From Sungkyunkwania multivorans (GTDB lineage: Bacteria > Bacteroidota > Bacteroidia > Flavobacteriales > Flavobacteriaceae), in contig NZ_JBHTJH010000017.1 in the NCBI RefSeq assembly GCF_042675645.1, forward strand, positions 1,178,001 to 1,242,000: a DNA stretch of 64,000 bases, given 5' to 3'. The notes below the pieces were generated by a model. That model worked only from the letters and a program-made list of their open reading frames with translations, had not been told where the DNA came from and searched no databases. Shown here one piece after another: positions 53,176 through 62,014 of the stretch (the first letter of the stretch is position 1; every line of letters begins with the position of its first letter). Made by a program: the position numbers and the translations under genes.

Positions 53176-54953
53176 TGCTAATCAGACTATACTCAGAAAC
53201 TAATTTAATAGACGTTATTCCGTTTCATAATGGAATAAATATCATTTTGGGTAAATACTCTGAGGATAAGGAAGCAAGAGGTGTAAATGGTATAGGAAAA
53301 TCATCATTGGTGCGTCTAATTGATTTTACTCTTTTAAGTGGAAAGGCTGAAAAAAGATTTTCTAAAAAGAAATATGATTTTTTAAGAGAAGAGGAACATA
53401 GTTTGACATTAGAATTTGAAATTAATAATAAGAAGTATTTTTTAAAGAGATACTTCTCTGACCTTAAAACGGTTTTTTTGGGTAATCGCCCAGATAAGTT
53501 CGAAGAATACGAAAAGTCAGAAATGCCTAGGATACTCGAAAGCATATTCTTTCCAACTGAAAACAATGAAGTATTTTTTGAGGGGAAAAGATATGGTACT
53601 TTGATGGAGTTTTTTGTAAAAGATGATTTACAAAACCAGCAAAGAATAGACCCACTAAATTTTGTATCATACAATGCCAATGTTAGAGATAAGGCATTAT
53701 ACAATTTTTACTTACTTAATCTGCCTACCAAAAATCTAGTAAATTTTAATGATGTATCAAAAGACTATGAAGAAAAAAATAAAACGGTAAAGGGACTTAC
53801 AAATAAAATAAAAGCAGATACTGGGAAAGAAGTAAGAGAGTTTCGCACAGAAATATTAAAGATAGAGAAGCAGATATCAGTAATTGAAAAAAGTCTCAAA
53901 GATTATAATTTTCTAGAAAATCATAAAAATATTGAGGAGGAACTAACTGATGTAATTGGTAGGATTAATGAAAAATCCACCTTATATCATACAGCGAATA
54001 GGAAGTTAGACAAACTAAAGTCTTCTTATTCTGATGTCTCAAATATCGACGTTGATAAGATACAAAAACTTTATAATGAAACTTTATCAACATTCGGAAA
54101 CTTTGTAAAAAAGAGCTTAGATGAAGTAATAGCGTTTAAGGAGCAACTTTTAGCTAATAGAAACAAGTATCTTTTAGATGAAGAAAAGAAACTAACGAAA
54201 ATTATTGATACAGCACTTAACGACCTTGAAATCCTCGAAAAAAAGCGTAGTCAATTGTTTACATTACTTAAAGAAAAAGGAGCTTTAGATAGAATTGAAA
54301 CTACTTATGAAAAATTGATTGAAGAAAAAACGCTATTAACAAGAAATACAGCCATAATCAAAGAAATTGACGAAATTGAGACTATAATGGCGGATACTGA
54401 TATTATAATTTCCGAATTGAAACGTGATATAGTAAATGATGTCAATCAGGTTGATAAAAAGTTAAATGAATTAAGACTTTTGTTCCAGGATGTATTAGAA
54501 AATGCAATTTATCTAGATGAAGAGTTTGATAACTCATATTTTGACGTTACCATTAACCCTACATCCAAAAGAAATCAACTTCCTTTTTCAATAAATATAC
54601 AAATTCCTAAGGCTGATGCTTTGGGGCAAGAACGTCTAAAAATAGTTTCTTATGATTTAATGGCTTTTCTTAATAGTAGATTGGACCAAAGAAATTTGCC
54701 TGATTTTTTAATTCATGATGGAGTTTTTCACGCTATCTCTAAAAGAACGATATTCAACGTATTGAACTATATGTATCACAAGGCAAACGAACTGCAAAAT
54801 TTTCAATACATCCTGACTTTTAATGAAGATGAAATTGATTTTACCGAAGAGCTAAGTGACAGGTATGGTAAATTAGAGTTTAATATTTCTGATTATATAA
54901 TTGCTGAATTTTCAGATACAGAAAAGGAAACACTATTTAAACGCTTCTTCTAA
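53175..54953 (+). CDS. ABC-3C ATPase, DUF2326 (SMC/RecN-like)
   Basis: A 592-aa SMC-like ATPase. Walker A is G-V-N-G-I-G-K42-S-S near the N-terminus; a long coiled coil (about 190-440) follows, and a second ATPase half with D-F-L-I-H-D-G near the C-terminus is the Walker-B-like block of DUF2326. This family is the ATPase of ABC three-component conflict systems, thought to sense DNA or invasion and release the effector. Its neighbours fit that scheme. Confidence 0.85.
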   Translation: MLIRLYSETNLIDVIPFHNGINIILGKYSEDKEARGVNGIGKSSLVRLIDFTLLSGKAEKRFSKKKYDFLREEEHSLTLEFEINNKKYFLKRYFSDLKTVFLGNRPDKFEEYEKSEMPRILESIFFPTENNEVFFEGKRYGTLMEFFVKDDLQNQQRIDPLNFVSYNANVRDKALYNFYLLNLPTKNLVNFNDVSKDYEEKNKTVKGLTNKIKADTGKEVREFRTEILKIEKQISVIEKSLKDYNFLENHKNIEEELTDVIGRINEKSTLYHTANRKLDKLKSSYSDVSNIDVDKIQKLYNETLSTFGNFVKKSLDEVIAFKEQLLANRNKYLLDEEKKLTKIIDTALNDLEILEKKRSQLFTLLKEKGALDRIETTYEKLIEEKTLLTRNTAIIKEIDEIETIMADTDIIISELKRDIVNDVNQVDKKLNELRLLFQDVLENAIYLDEEFDNSYFDVTINPTSKRNQLPFSINIQIPKADALGQERLKIVSYDLMAFLNSRLDQRNLPDFLIHDGVFHAISKRTIFNVLNYMYHKANELQNFQYILTFNEDEIDFTEELSDRYGKLEFNISDYIIAEFSDTEKETLFKRFF

Positions 54954-54995
54954 TTTAATTTTGGTTGTAATTAATCCTTTAGTTTAACTTCCATA

Positions 54996-55658
54996 TCACT
55001 TCCTCTTATCACCAGCACCTTTATCGAAGGCAATCAAATTAAACAGTTCTCGCATTCTGCTACGAACCCGATTTCCATAGCGTTCTTCCAATTCTTCAGC
55101 ATTTAGGTTTGTGGTAGCGTGAGTTTTGATTTTGTGTTTGGTATCGAGATAGAGTTCATATCTGGATAAGAGTACCTCACCCATTACGTTCAAGTCTTTT
55201 CCATAAAATCGTCCAGCCGGTTCAACGCCCAAATCATCAAAACAATAGAATTTAGTGTTGCCGTATTCTTCAACAGTTTTAAAGCCAAGGTGGTTAAAAC
55301 CAAAAGTTACATTCCGGCAGGGAATCATTTCGTAAGGGCGATGCATTGGAACTATGTGGCGTAGTAATTTCATAAGGCTAGTTTTACCACACCCAACAGG
55401 TCCAGAAAGTAAAATACCTTTGTCAATGTCAATACCGTAGGTAGCGCAGTTCTCTTTATCCTTAATGAAATATGAACAAAGTTTAAGCAGCATGTTTTTG
55501 TCTTCTTCATAGATTCTGAATTTCTTGCCGAACAATAGTTTTCCTTTTGCATTCAGGTAAATCAAAATTTTTGGAAAGTCATAGACAACGCTTTTGCCGT
55601 CAAATTTTCCTAGCGAATATTCTACGCTACCTTCGGTAATTTTAGAGGGGTTGTCCAT
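54996..55658 (-). CDS. DnaC/IstB-like AAA+ ATPase
   Basis: The ATG at 55658 gives a normal N-terminus (M-D-N-P-S-K-I) and 17 nt overlap with the previous gene; a start at 55736 would overlap by 95 nt. Walker A is G-P-V-G-C-G-K-T-S and Walker B F-Y-C-F-D-D-L-G; a sensor/Arg block N-R-V-R-S-R-M-R-E-L follows. Such ATPases load helicases or act as accessory ATPases in mobile elements. Paired with the upstream protein it probably serves element replication after excision. Confidence 0.85.
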   Translation of the reverse strand: MDNPSKITEGSVEYSLGKFDGKSVVYDFPKILIYLNAKGKLLFGKKFRIYEEDKNMLLKLCSYFIKDKENCATYGIDIDKGILLSGPVGCGKTSLMKLLRHIVPMHRPYEMIPCRNVTFGFNHLGFKTVEEYGNTKFYCFDDLGVEPAGRFYGKDLNVMGEVLLSRYELYLDTKHKIKTHATTNLNAEELEERYGNRVRSRMRELFNLIAFDKGAGDKRK

Positions 55659-56394
55659 AATCTTTGTTTTTAGTGGTTCGCAAGTTGTCCTTGATTTGGG
55701 ACGCTTGGTTTTTGTTTGCTTTGTTTTCCTCATCAAATAATTCTGTTCTGTCCATCCAATTCGTGGCTAGAGCCCGCCAATCACGAATTGCCTTACCATC
55801 GCTCGTTTGCCAATTCCTAGTTTCATAATGCTCATAGAATTTTTTTCCTTCATCAGCATTAAAACCGTTTTCAACAAAAAAATCAATTACGGCCTGCCAG
55901 CCCTTTGGTTGTTTTGTATAGTTTTCTTGTTTGATATTGTTTGTAGTAGATACCAATGCTTGTCCACCTATGGGATGGTGTGGGTCTACAACCTGTCCAT
56001 TTATGGGATGGTGGTGTCCCTCTAGTGGTACACCTCTGGGGTAGTACTGTTCTGCAAGCAGTTCTAATTCGGGATGGTACTGTCCCATAACTGGTTCGCT
56101 ACTTGTACCAATTATGGACATCTTGATTTTACTACCTTTGTAAGGATTGTTGGAAGGATAATAGGACAGATATTGCCAAGTATCTAAATCCACAATGCAT
56201 CTATGGTAAGTAGATTTTGAACCGATTTTAGCACAGCGCATTAGTTCCCTACGGTTTACGTAGAATTCATCCATAAAACGGCAACTGTTCCATTCTTGGA
56301 ACAGTGCCATATACAAACTGATATGGGTGGGATTTAGGCGGTCATCAAAATAGAACTTCTCAAAAGCCGCGTTAAGTAGCTTTATATAGTTCAT
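55642..56394 (-). CDS. Replication-associated (DnaD/initiator-like) protein of the ICE
   Basis: A 250-aa protein. The N-terminal ~110 aa resemble winged-helix replication or transcription factors: T-H-I-S-L-Y-M-A-L-F-Q-E-W-N, R-E-L-M-R-C-A-K-I-G-S-K-S-T-Y-H-R, D-L-D-T-W-Q-Y-L. The middle is a variable linker with repeats of H-H-P-I-x-G-Q. The C-terminal ~80 aa (W-Q-A-V-I-D-F-F-V-E-N-G-F ... A-I-R-D-W-R-A-L-A-T-N-W) are a DnaD-like helical block. It likely recruits the downstream ATPase to the origin of the excised circle. Confidence 0.7.
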   Translation of the reverse strand: MNYIKLLNAAFEKFYFDDRLNPTHISLYMALFQEWNSCRFMDEFYVNRRELMRCAKIGSKSTYHRCIVDLDTWQYLSYYPSNNPYKGSKIKMSIIGTSSEPVMGQYHPELELLAEQYYPRGVPLEGHHHPINGQVVDPHHPIGGQALVSTTNNIKQENYTKQPKGWQAVIDFFVENGFNADEGKKFYEHYETRNWQTSDGKAIRDWRALATNWMDRTELFDEENKANKNQASQIKDNLRTTKNKDYGQPL

Positions 56395-56397
56395 ACC

Positions 56398-56682
56398 CTA
56401 AGAGCTAAGACCGTGTTGTACACGATTGGCAGTCATCACATTTTGGATTTCTTCAGCGTCGTAGTAGATGATGCCACCAACCTTGGTATATGGTAGTGTT
56501 CCGTTGATACGAAGGTTTTGTAATGTGCCTGGACTTACCTGAAGCACATCCATAACCTCAGAAGATTTTAGATATTTTTTGAGCTTCCCAGTAGCTTGTT
56601 TGGATAATAATTTTTTAATGTCATCGAGCAATTCCATTTTGAATTCCCGAAGGTCGTCTGTTGTAATAATACTTGTCGGCAT
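56398..56682 (-). CDS. HTH (MerR/excisionase-type) DNA-binding protein
   Basis: A 94-aa protein with a HTH_17-type domain: Y-L-K-S-S-E-V-M-D-V-L-Q-V-S-P-G-T-L-Q-N-L-R-I-N-G-T-L-P-Y-T-K-V-G-G-I-I-Y-Y split here in two blocks, the family's usual 'helix - wing' order. Such proteins are excisionases or their regulators. It precedes the replication genes by 3 nt and follows RteC, as in CTnDOT where RteC activates the excision genes. Confidence 0.85.
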   Translation of the reverse strand: MPTSIITTDDLREFKMELLDDIKKLLSKQATGKLKKYLKSSEVMDVLQVSPGTLQNLRINGTLPYTKVGGIIYYDAEEIQNVMTANRVQHGLSS

Positions 56683-56806
56683 AATAGAACGGTTTTAAAG
56701 AAAAGAGCTATCATGGTTTCAATATTTTAATTTGATAGCCCTTAACCTGATTTGACTTTCGTTCTACAAATTTGAATAGCTTTAATGGATTTTATTCCCC
56801 AGTACA

Positions 56807-56819
56807 ACCGTACTACGGT
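56807..56819. promoter_or_regulatory. Palindrome ACCGTA-C-TACGGT (site A)
   Basis: A perfect 13-bp palindrome in the 312-bp gene-free stretch between the HTH gene and rteC. With the identical-type site at 56946-56958 (139 bp away) and the cluster at 58000-58041 it suggests one regulator. The intergenic stretch has no other clear feature. Confidence 0.65.
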
Positions 56820-56945
56820 CAAAATTTAACATCTTGAAATTTGATTTGTTTTAGTGCTGTTTTCTTGAGTTTCCGTAATTAAGAGACCTTTAAATTGTAT
56901 CAAAATTTATGGAAAACAGGTGTACAATGTGATTACCGTAGGTCA

Positions 56946-56958
56946 ACCGTAGTACGGT
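56946..56958. promoter_or_regulatory. Palindrome ACCGTA-G-TACGGT (site B)
   Basis: Same palindrome as at 56807-56819 except for the central base, with matching flanks (CAACCGTA...TACGGTC). A further ACCGTA half-site is at 56935-56940, exactly 11 bp before this site's left half. It lies 37 bp beyond the rteC stop and about 265 bp upstream of the HTH gene. Confidence 0.65.
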
Positions 56959-56994
56959 CTTATTTTAAAGAATAAAAGAAGGGCAAACGAATAA

Positions 56995-57837
56995 CTATTC
57001 CTCACTTTTGTCCATTTCCGAAAGAAGTGAGGCAGTCAGTTGGTCAAGAAACAATGTCCGGCTATTTTTGCGGTTTTTGATGTCTTGAAAGGTTTTGTAG
57101 ATTTCCTTTGGGGTAAAGTCAAATACCTCTTCCAATATTTTAGATATTCTAATAATACTAAGACCTTTTTGTTTCGCAATTCCACTAGCAGATAATGCAT
57201 AGAGAAGTTCTACCCAATCCGTATTTGTGAATGGCCAAGGAATTTTTTCCGTAGGTTTTATATTCACACTATTACCGTTCAATTTATTTTTAATAGAATG
57301 TTTCTTTTGGTCCATATAGTTGATAAGAGAAATATACGCCTTGAACTTTCCCAAAAGCATATCTCTTGGTGTACAAAAATCAGGGTCTTGAAAATAAAAT
57401 TTGGAAGTAGTAATATGGTAAATATCAAGATGGCTTCTGGTATAATAAGCTTTATCGAAGTGAGTTGCCCCAGATTTTACATATTGACCGAAGTCAAGAT
57501 TATAAAGGAAAAATCGATTTAATTTGTTAATCTTCTTTTTTACAAATTTTAACTGGGCAGCTCTGTCCGCTTTTGGGAATTGAATTTCAAAAGAATGAAT
57601 CTCAGAGAAGTAAATAAGCTTGACTAATGGTATTTGCTTAATTTTCTTGAAAAAGATTATTTCTTTATCGACACTTTCAAAATCATTGACCAAAATTTCT
57701 CTTTTGAAAACACTAAGTAAATTTCTACTTAACTCTATAGAACGATAAGATTGCTCCAAAATCGGTAGATTTTCGAGCCTTATCCCGTTCAACTCTTCGA
57801 GAAGATTTTCGCATAATGTTTTTAAATCCAATTGCAT
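56995..57837 (-). CDS. rteC: RteC-domain regulator of ICE excision
   Basis: A 280-aa RteC protein: L-E-N-L-P-I-L-E-Q-S-Y-R-S-I, a K-x-x-P-x-V-K-L-I-Y-F-x-E-I-H region, R-F-F-L-Y-N-L-D-F-G-Q-Y-V-K-S and, C-terminal, the winged-helix block D-W-V-E-L-L-Y-A-L-S-A-S. In CTnDOT, RteC activates the excision operon. Here the gene lies just upstream of an excisionase-type HTH gene in the same direction, with palindromes on both sides that may be its targets. Confidence 0.88.
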   Translation of the reverse strand: MQLDLKTLCENLLEELNGIRLENLPILEQSYRSIELSRNLLSVFKREILVNDFESVDKEIIFFKKIKQIPLVKLIYFSEIHSFEIQFPKADRAAQLKFVKKKINKLNRFFLYNLDFGQYVKSGATHFDKAYYTRSHLDIYHITTSKFYFQDPDFCTPRDMLLGKFKAYISLINYMDQKKHSIKNKLNGNSVNIKPTEKIPWPFTNTDWVELLYALSASGIAKQKGLSIIRISKILEEVFDFTPKEIYKTFQDIKNRKNSRTLFLDQLTASLLSEMDKSEE

Positions 57838-57999
57838 CCATAAATACAGTTAAGTCCATCTAGGTTTGGGTAGTTTAGTTGTTAGAATTCTTTGGTATCT
57901 ATGCGTAGTACCATACTTTAAAAATAGAAGTTTTACACTAAGAATGAGCTAAAGAACTAATCGTAAAGTACTAACATAATTTTGAAAGAAGCGTATTTT

Positions 58000-58051
58000 A
58001 TTCCGTAGTTATGTACGGAATCAACCGTATATTCCTACGGTAAATACTGTA
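58000..58051. promoter_or_regulatory. Cluster of CCGTA/TACGG half-sites phased by 11 bp
   Basis: CCGTA at 58003, TACGG at 58014, CCGTA at 58025 and TACGG at 58036 start exactly 11 bp apart, forming ATTCCGTA-N6-TACGGAAT and ACCGTA-N6-TACGGT; a weaker CTGTA follows at 58047. The cluster lies just downstream of the luxR-type gene stop region and 163 bp upstream of rteC. It looks like a cooperative operator, perhaps autoregulating rteC. Confidence 0.6.
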
Positions 58052-58066
58052 AACCTAAGAATAGCG

Positions 58067-58984
58067 CTATTTCGATTTTTTTCTGTAGCGAGAAATAAAT
58101 TGCCTTCTATTCTTTGCGCCTGTTTTTTTGTAGATGTTAGAGGCGTGTTTTGACACTGTACTTTCTGCAATGAATAAATCCTTGGCAATTTGTTTATAAC
58201 TAAGATTGCCGAGAATGGACAAGGTAATCTCTATTTCTCTTCTTGTCAAATTTTCATAAATAATTTTTACATCGGCTGAGTTGATTGCCTGTTCTTTGCT
58301 CATTGCGAATACTTCATACATCTTAGTCTTATTTTCTAAAAAATAAATATGTCTATCAATCTCAATAATAGTAATAGCGTAGAAAGAGGCATTCATAACT
58401 GTAAAAGTCAACCATTGGTAATCTCCAATAAATGTCAGTACGGGTAGCAGAGCTATACTTGCCACACTAACCATTGATAATCTGTTACGACGTAATATAT
58501 ATTCATTTGGGTTACTTGGATTAGAAATCCTCTCGTAAAACATCCCTAAAAATAAAAAGGCAATTATCGAGATTGGTATTGTGAAAAGCAATCTTGAAGA
58601 GTTCAACGAATGTGTAAAGAAGTACGGGATTAGGAATAGAACGATGAAACTTGCTGAGACTAAAATTGCTAAATTTCGTATAGAAGAATTATATTTTAAA
58701 ACCACAATATCATATTCCTTGTACAAGTAGTAAACGATATAAACGCATAACGCTATAGCAACACCATAAGTTATTATATATTGAAGAATGAGAGGTCCTG
58801 GGAAATTTTCAATGGGTAAGAACCCACCTGTTAGATTGTATGTTATAAACAGGATGCCCAGATAGAAAAACCTTTTATAACCACTGGAATACTTTCGTGT
58901 TGAATAGTAAAGTGTAAACAATACAATGACCGTATCTAATAAAAGATAGAAAAAAGTAGTCCAATGTATTGAAGTTCCAAACAT
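58067..58984 (-). CDS. Membrane-bound LuxR-type regulator
   Basis: A 305-aa protein with seven hydrophobic helices in the first ~215 residues and a C-terminal LuxR/GerE HTH: L-T-R-R-E-I-E-I-T-L-S-I-L, S-Y-K-Q-I-A-K-D-L-F-I-A-E-S-T-V-S-K-H and S-N-I-Y-K-K-T-G. It is a one-component membrane sensor; the signal is unknown. It lies 11 nt after the asparaginase-like gene in the same direction. Confidence 0.85.
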   Translation of the reverse strand: MFGTSIHWTTFFYLLLDTVIVLFTLYYSTRKYSSGYKRFFYLGILFITYNLTGGFLPIENFPGPLILQYIITYGVAIALCVYIVYYLYKEYDIVVLKYNSSIRNLAILVSASFIVLFLIPYFFTHSLNSSRLLFTIPISIIAFLFLGMFYERISNPSNPNEYILRRNRLSMVSVASIALLPVLTFIGDYQWLTFTVMNASFYAITIIEIDRHIYFLENKTKMYEVFAMSKEQAINSADVKIIYENLTRREIEITLSILGNLSYKQIAKDLFIAESTVSKHASNIYKKTGAKNRRQFISRYRKKSK

Positions 58985-58995
58985 CTTTTATATTG

Positions 58996-59505
58996 TTATG
59001 CATTATGCTCAAATTTGTTGGTTTCTAAATTTTTAGTAACATTTTCCCATTGAAAAATCTGTCCGTTCATAGCTATATAAACGTCTGGTTTTAGAAATTG
59101 TAATGAGCTTATTGCAAAACCTAGATTAAATGGGGCATCGGTATTTTTTGATGTCCCTAGAATAAAAGACCCAACTAGGACAATGGTCTTACCAAGATTG
59201 AGTTTTCCTATGTATTTTGCGGTATCTTCCATAGTGAAAGTGCCATGCGTTATCAATATTTTAGTCGTTTTAGTTTCTTTTATTTTTCTTGCTAAAAGTG
59301 CCCTGTCATTTTCATCAATAGCTCTGCTGTCCTTTCTGAAGATACTCTCAATCGAATAATCAAAATCAACATTGGCATTGCTTAATAAATCTTCGATAGT
59401 TAGGTTCGATGTTTTGATTCCGTCTTCATCTACAGAATCTATACCTTCAATTGTGCCACCTGTAGTTAATATTTTTATCATTTTAATAGATTTTTGAGAA
59501 TTCAT
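58996..59505 (-). CDS. Asparaginase-domain protein, N-terminal half only
   Basis: A 169-aa protein equal to the N-terminal domain of L-asparaginases: I-L-T-T-G-G-T-I-E-G (first catalytic Thr) and I-T-H-G-T-F-T-M-E-D-T (second Thr, with the Asp). The C-terminal domain of a ~330-aa asparaginase is missing, but the end has no frameshift sign, and compact single-domain relatives exist. It could still form the active site as an oligomer. Alternative ATG at 59481 would give the more usual M-I-K-I-L-T-T start. Confidence 0.75.
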   Translation of the reverse strand: MNSQKSIKMIKILTTGGTIEGIDSVDEDGIKTSNLTIEDLLSNANVDFDYSIESIFRKDSRAIDENDRALLARKIKETKTTKILITHGTFTMEDTAKYIGKLNLGKTIVLVGSFILGTSKNTDAPFNLGFAISSLQFLKPDVYIAMNGQIFQWENVTKNLETNKFEHNA

Positions 59506-59563
59506 AGAAACTAATTCTTTAAAGTTAACATAAGCTTTTGACTAAAAACAGGGCTCTCATTTT

Positions 59564-60718
59564 TTAAAAATGTTGCTTTTCAAGTAATTTTATATGTGGT
59601 AGAAAAGTTAAAATGTGTAGTGCCGTTCTAACAATGTGATAGGCTAACCAATTTTTTAACTTATTTAATGTAGTTATTCTATTCTTTAGTTTAGTATTGG
59701 TGATTTGATTGCATTTTTCTATTATATCTTCAAAATCTTTTAGCAGGATTTCTGCGAAATCTTGAGAATGTATTTCAACATTCATTTCTATACTTCCATA
59801 GCAGCTAAGGTCATTGAGGTTAAATGAGCCTATTGTGGACCATTTGTTATCGACCACAGCTGCTTTGCCGTGTACAACAGACTTATTCCATTCATATATT
59901 AGCACATTTTGTTTTAAAAACAATGAATATAAATAAGAGGTTGCATTACGTATTAAAGGCACATCACTAATTCCTGCTAATATTAGCGTTACTTTTACTT
60001 TTCTTTTACAAGCACCTATTATAGTATTGTTTAGTCTTCTTCCTGGTAGAAAATAAGAACTAACAATAACTATTTCATTCTTGGCCTGATTAATAGAATT
60101 TATATAAGCGTCACATACTTCTGTTTTGTTTTTGAGCCAATCGTTTTGTCTAATTCCAACAAGTGTTTTTCCAGCAGAATGTAACACAGGTTTTATTTTT
60201 TTTGAACTTCCATCTTTAAAGAAATAATCTAGACATAGCTTTTGTAAATCTTGTGCCGCTGGGCAATCTAATTTTATAGCATAATCTAACCAAGGCTCAT
60301 CACTCTCTTTACCGCGATATTTATTTGCAATATTTATTCCACCTATCATTGCAATTTTAGCATCAGCTACAATTACTTTGTGATGCATCCTTCTGCCTAA
60401 ATAAAAATTGTTGAAAGAAAATAACGGCGAAAAAAATCGAAAAAATATTCCATTCTGTTGCAAGTCCTTTGTAAAATTATCAGTAAGTGACGAACTGCCA
60501 TAAGCATCTAATAGAATATAAACCTTCACATTTCGATGTGCTGCTTCTTTTAAACAATTTGCTATATCATTTCCTGTTTCATCATTTTCGAAGATGTAAG
60601 TCTGTAAATGAATCTCTTCTCGCGCATTTTCAATGATTTCTTTCATCATAATGAAATATTCGTCACCAGAATGTATCAGCGTTATATTTTCATTGTCCTT
60701 AAAAAGCATATTTATCAT
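59564..60718 (-). CDS. Cardiolipin synthase-like PLD-family protein
   Basis: A 384-aa protein with two HKD motifs: M-H-H-K-V-I-V-A-D ... G-G-I-N-I and V-H-G-K-A-A-V-V-D ... G-S-F-N-L-N. Two HKDs and the Y-I-F-E-N-D-E-T-G region match bacterial cardiolipin synthases (ClsB-like, without N-terminal membrane helices). It would join phosphatidylglycerol molecules to cardiolipin. The hydrophobic C-terminus may associate with the membrane. An ATG at 60709 is an alternative start. Confidence 0.85.
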   Translation of the reverse strand: MINMLFKDNENITLIHSGDEYFIMMKEIIENAREEIHLQTYIFENDETGNDIANCLKEAAHRNVKVYILLDAYGSSSLTDNFTKDLQQNGIFFRFFSPLFSFNNFYLGRRMHHKVIVADAKIAMIGGINIANKYRGKESDEPWLDYAIKLDCPAAQDLQKLCLDYFFKDGSSKKIKPVLHSAGKTLVGIRQNDWLKNKTEVCDAYINSINQAKNEIVIVSSYFLPGRRLNNTIIGACKRKVKVTLILAGISDVPLIRNATSYLYSLFLKQNVLIYEWNKSVVHGKAAVVDNKWSTIGSFNLNDLSCYGSIEMNVEIHSQDFAEILLKDFEDIIEKCNQITNTKLKNRITTLNKLKNWLAYHIVRTALHILTFLPHIKLLEKQHF

Positions 60719-60784
60719 CTGTCTACCGTTGTTTTTTATAACTTTTATGTTTTGTAAGCTAAAAATCTAATATTCGTTTTGAAA

Positions 60785-62014
60785 TCATTCTTTATTCAAT
60801 TTATCGAGATTTAAAGAAGGTAAAATCAATCCAAGAGTCAGTAAAATAGAAACACCAGCAATTATAAAAGGATAATAAAATCCACCAGCAACTAACCACG
60901 TTCCTATAATTGGTCCTAAAATTTGACCGATGCTATTAGTAGAACTTTGTATGGATATATTTCTTCCTGTATTTTTCTTTGATATCAAAGAAACTGCCGA
61001 GAGCAAATTTGGTGTAACCATGGCACCACCCGCGGCAAAAACAACAATTAAACCATAGACCAAGAATTCATTATTAAAAAATGGAAAGATAATTAAGGAT
61101 ATTCCAGATATTAGTAGCCCTAAAGTAATTTGATTTTTTGCTGATAAGATCTTTTCGCCATAACTGGCAAAAACTGGTTGCAAAATTGCCATTACTGATC
61201 CACAAAGCATAAAGCCAATGCCTACTTGGTTACTATTAAATGCTAATTCATCTTTACCATAGATTGAAAAGACTGTTTCAAATAAGGTTACTACAAATTG
61301 TATCACAAACGAGAGTAACAGCAGAGCAACAAAATACCTGCTAAACGAAAAATGAAATATTACTTTCTTAGATTTGAATTTACTGACTTGCTTTGAATTT
61401 TGAAGCCATTTAACTACTATAAACAATACCATTAACCCCACTATGGCAACAAAAACAAAAGGGATAGAAAACTGGTTTAAGTGTAATTGTCCAAACGAAT
61501 ATTCTAAATGTAAATCTGTTTGTGATAAGAAACCACCAATTACGGGACCAAAAATAAGACCAGAACTTATTGAAACTCCAGACCAAGCCATAATCTTCGT
61601 TCTTCGTTTTTCTGAAGTGATATCACTTAAATAAGCATTACTTACGGGAATAACAGAGGATGTGAATATGCCACCAAATATGCGTGCAACATACAGCATA
61701 GTCAGCGATGTTGCAAGACCAGTAAGTAATTGCATTATTACAAAACCAATAAGACCTATTATTATAATTGGTTTACGTCCGTATTTATCAGATAGCTTGC
61801 CCCAAACCACTACAAATACTAATTGAAAAAGCGGATAAATACTCGTTAGCAGTCCAATATGGAAGTTGATAAGGTCAGTATCGAGATTGTCTTTTAAAGC
61901 TAATCTTTCGGTATAGTAGGGAAGGGTTGGTAATAAAATACCATACCCTAACATTACTACAAATAAACTCAATAGGATTAAAAATATTCTGTTGAGTTTT
62001 TCTTTCCTATCCAT
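60785..62014 (-). CDS. MFS-family exporter (tetracycline/multidrug type)
   Basis: A 409-aa permease with 12 hydrophobic helices. The loop 2-3 motif is G-K-L-S-D-K-Y-G-R-K-P (motif A of the DHA1 family), and motif C G-P-V-I-G-G lies in helix 5. The resemblance is to TetA(P)/DHA1 drug exporters. The start overlaps the CopB-like ATPase stop end by adjacency (1 nt gap), so it is in the same operon; the substrate could be a drug or a metal-related compound. Confidence 0.88.
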   Translation of the reverse strand: MDRKEKLNRIFLILLSLFVVMLGYGILLPTLPYYTERLALKDNLDTDLINFHIGLLTSIYPLFQLVFVVVWGKLSDKYGRKPIIIIGLIGFVIMQLLTGLATSLTMLYVARIFGGIFTSSVIPVSNAYLSDITSEKRRTKIMAWSGVSISSGLIFGPVIGGFLSQTDLHLEYSFGQLHLNQFSIPFVFVAIVGLMVLFIVVKWLQNSKQVSKFKSKKVIFHFSFSRYFVALLLLSFVIQFVVTLFETVFSIYGKDELAFNSNQVGIGFMLCGSVMAILQPVFASYGEKILSAKNQITLGLLISGISLIIFPFFNNEFLVYGLIVVFAAGGAMVTPNLLSAVSLISKKNTGRNISIQSSTNSIGQILGPIIGTWLVAGGFYYPFIIAGVSILLTLGLILPSLNLDKLNKE

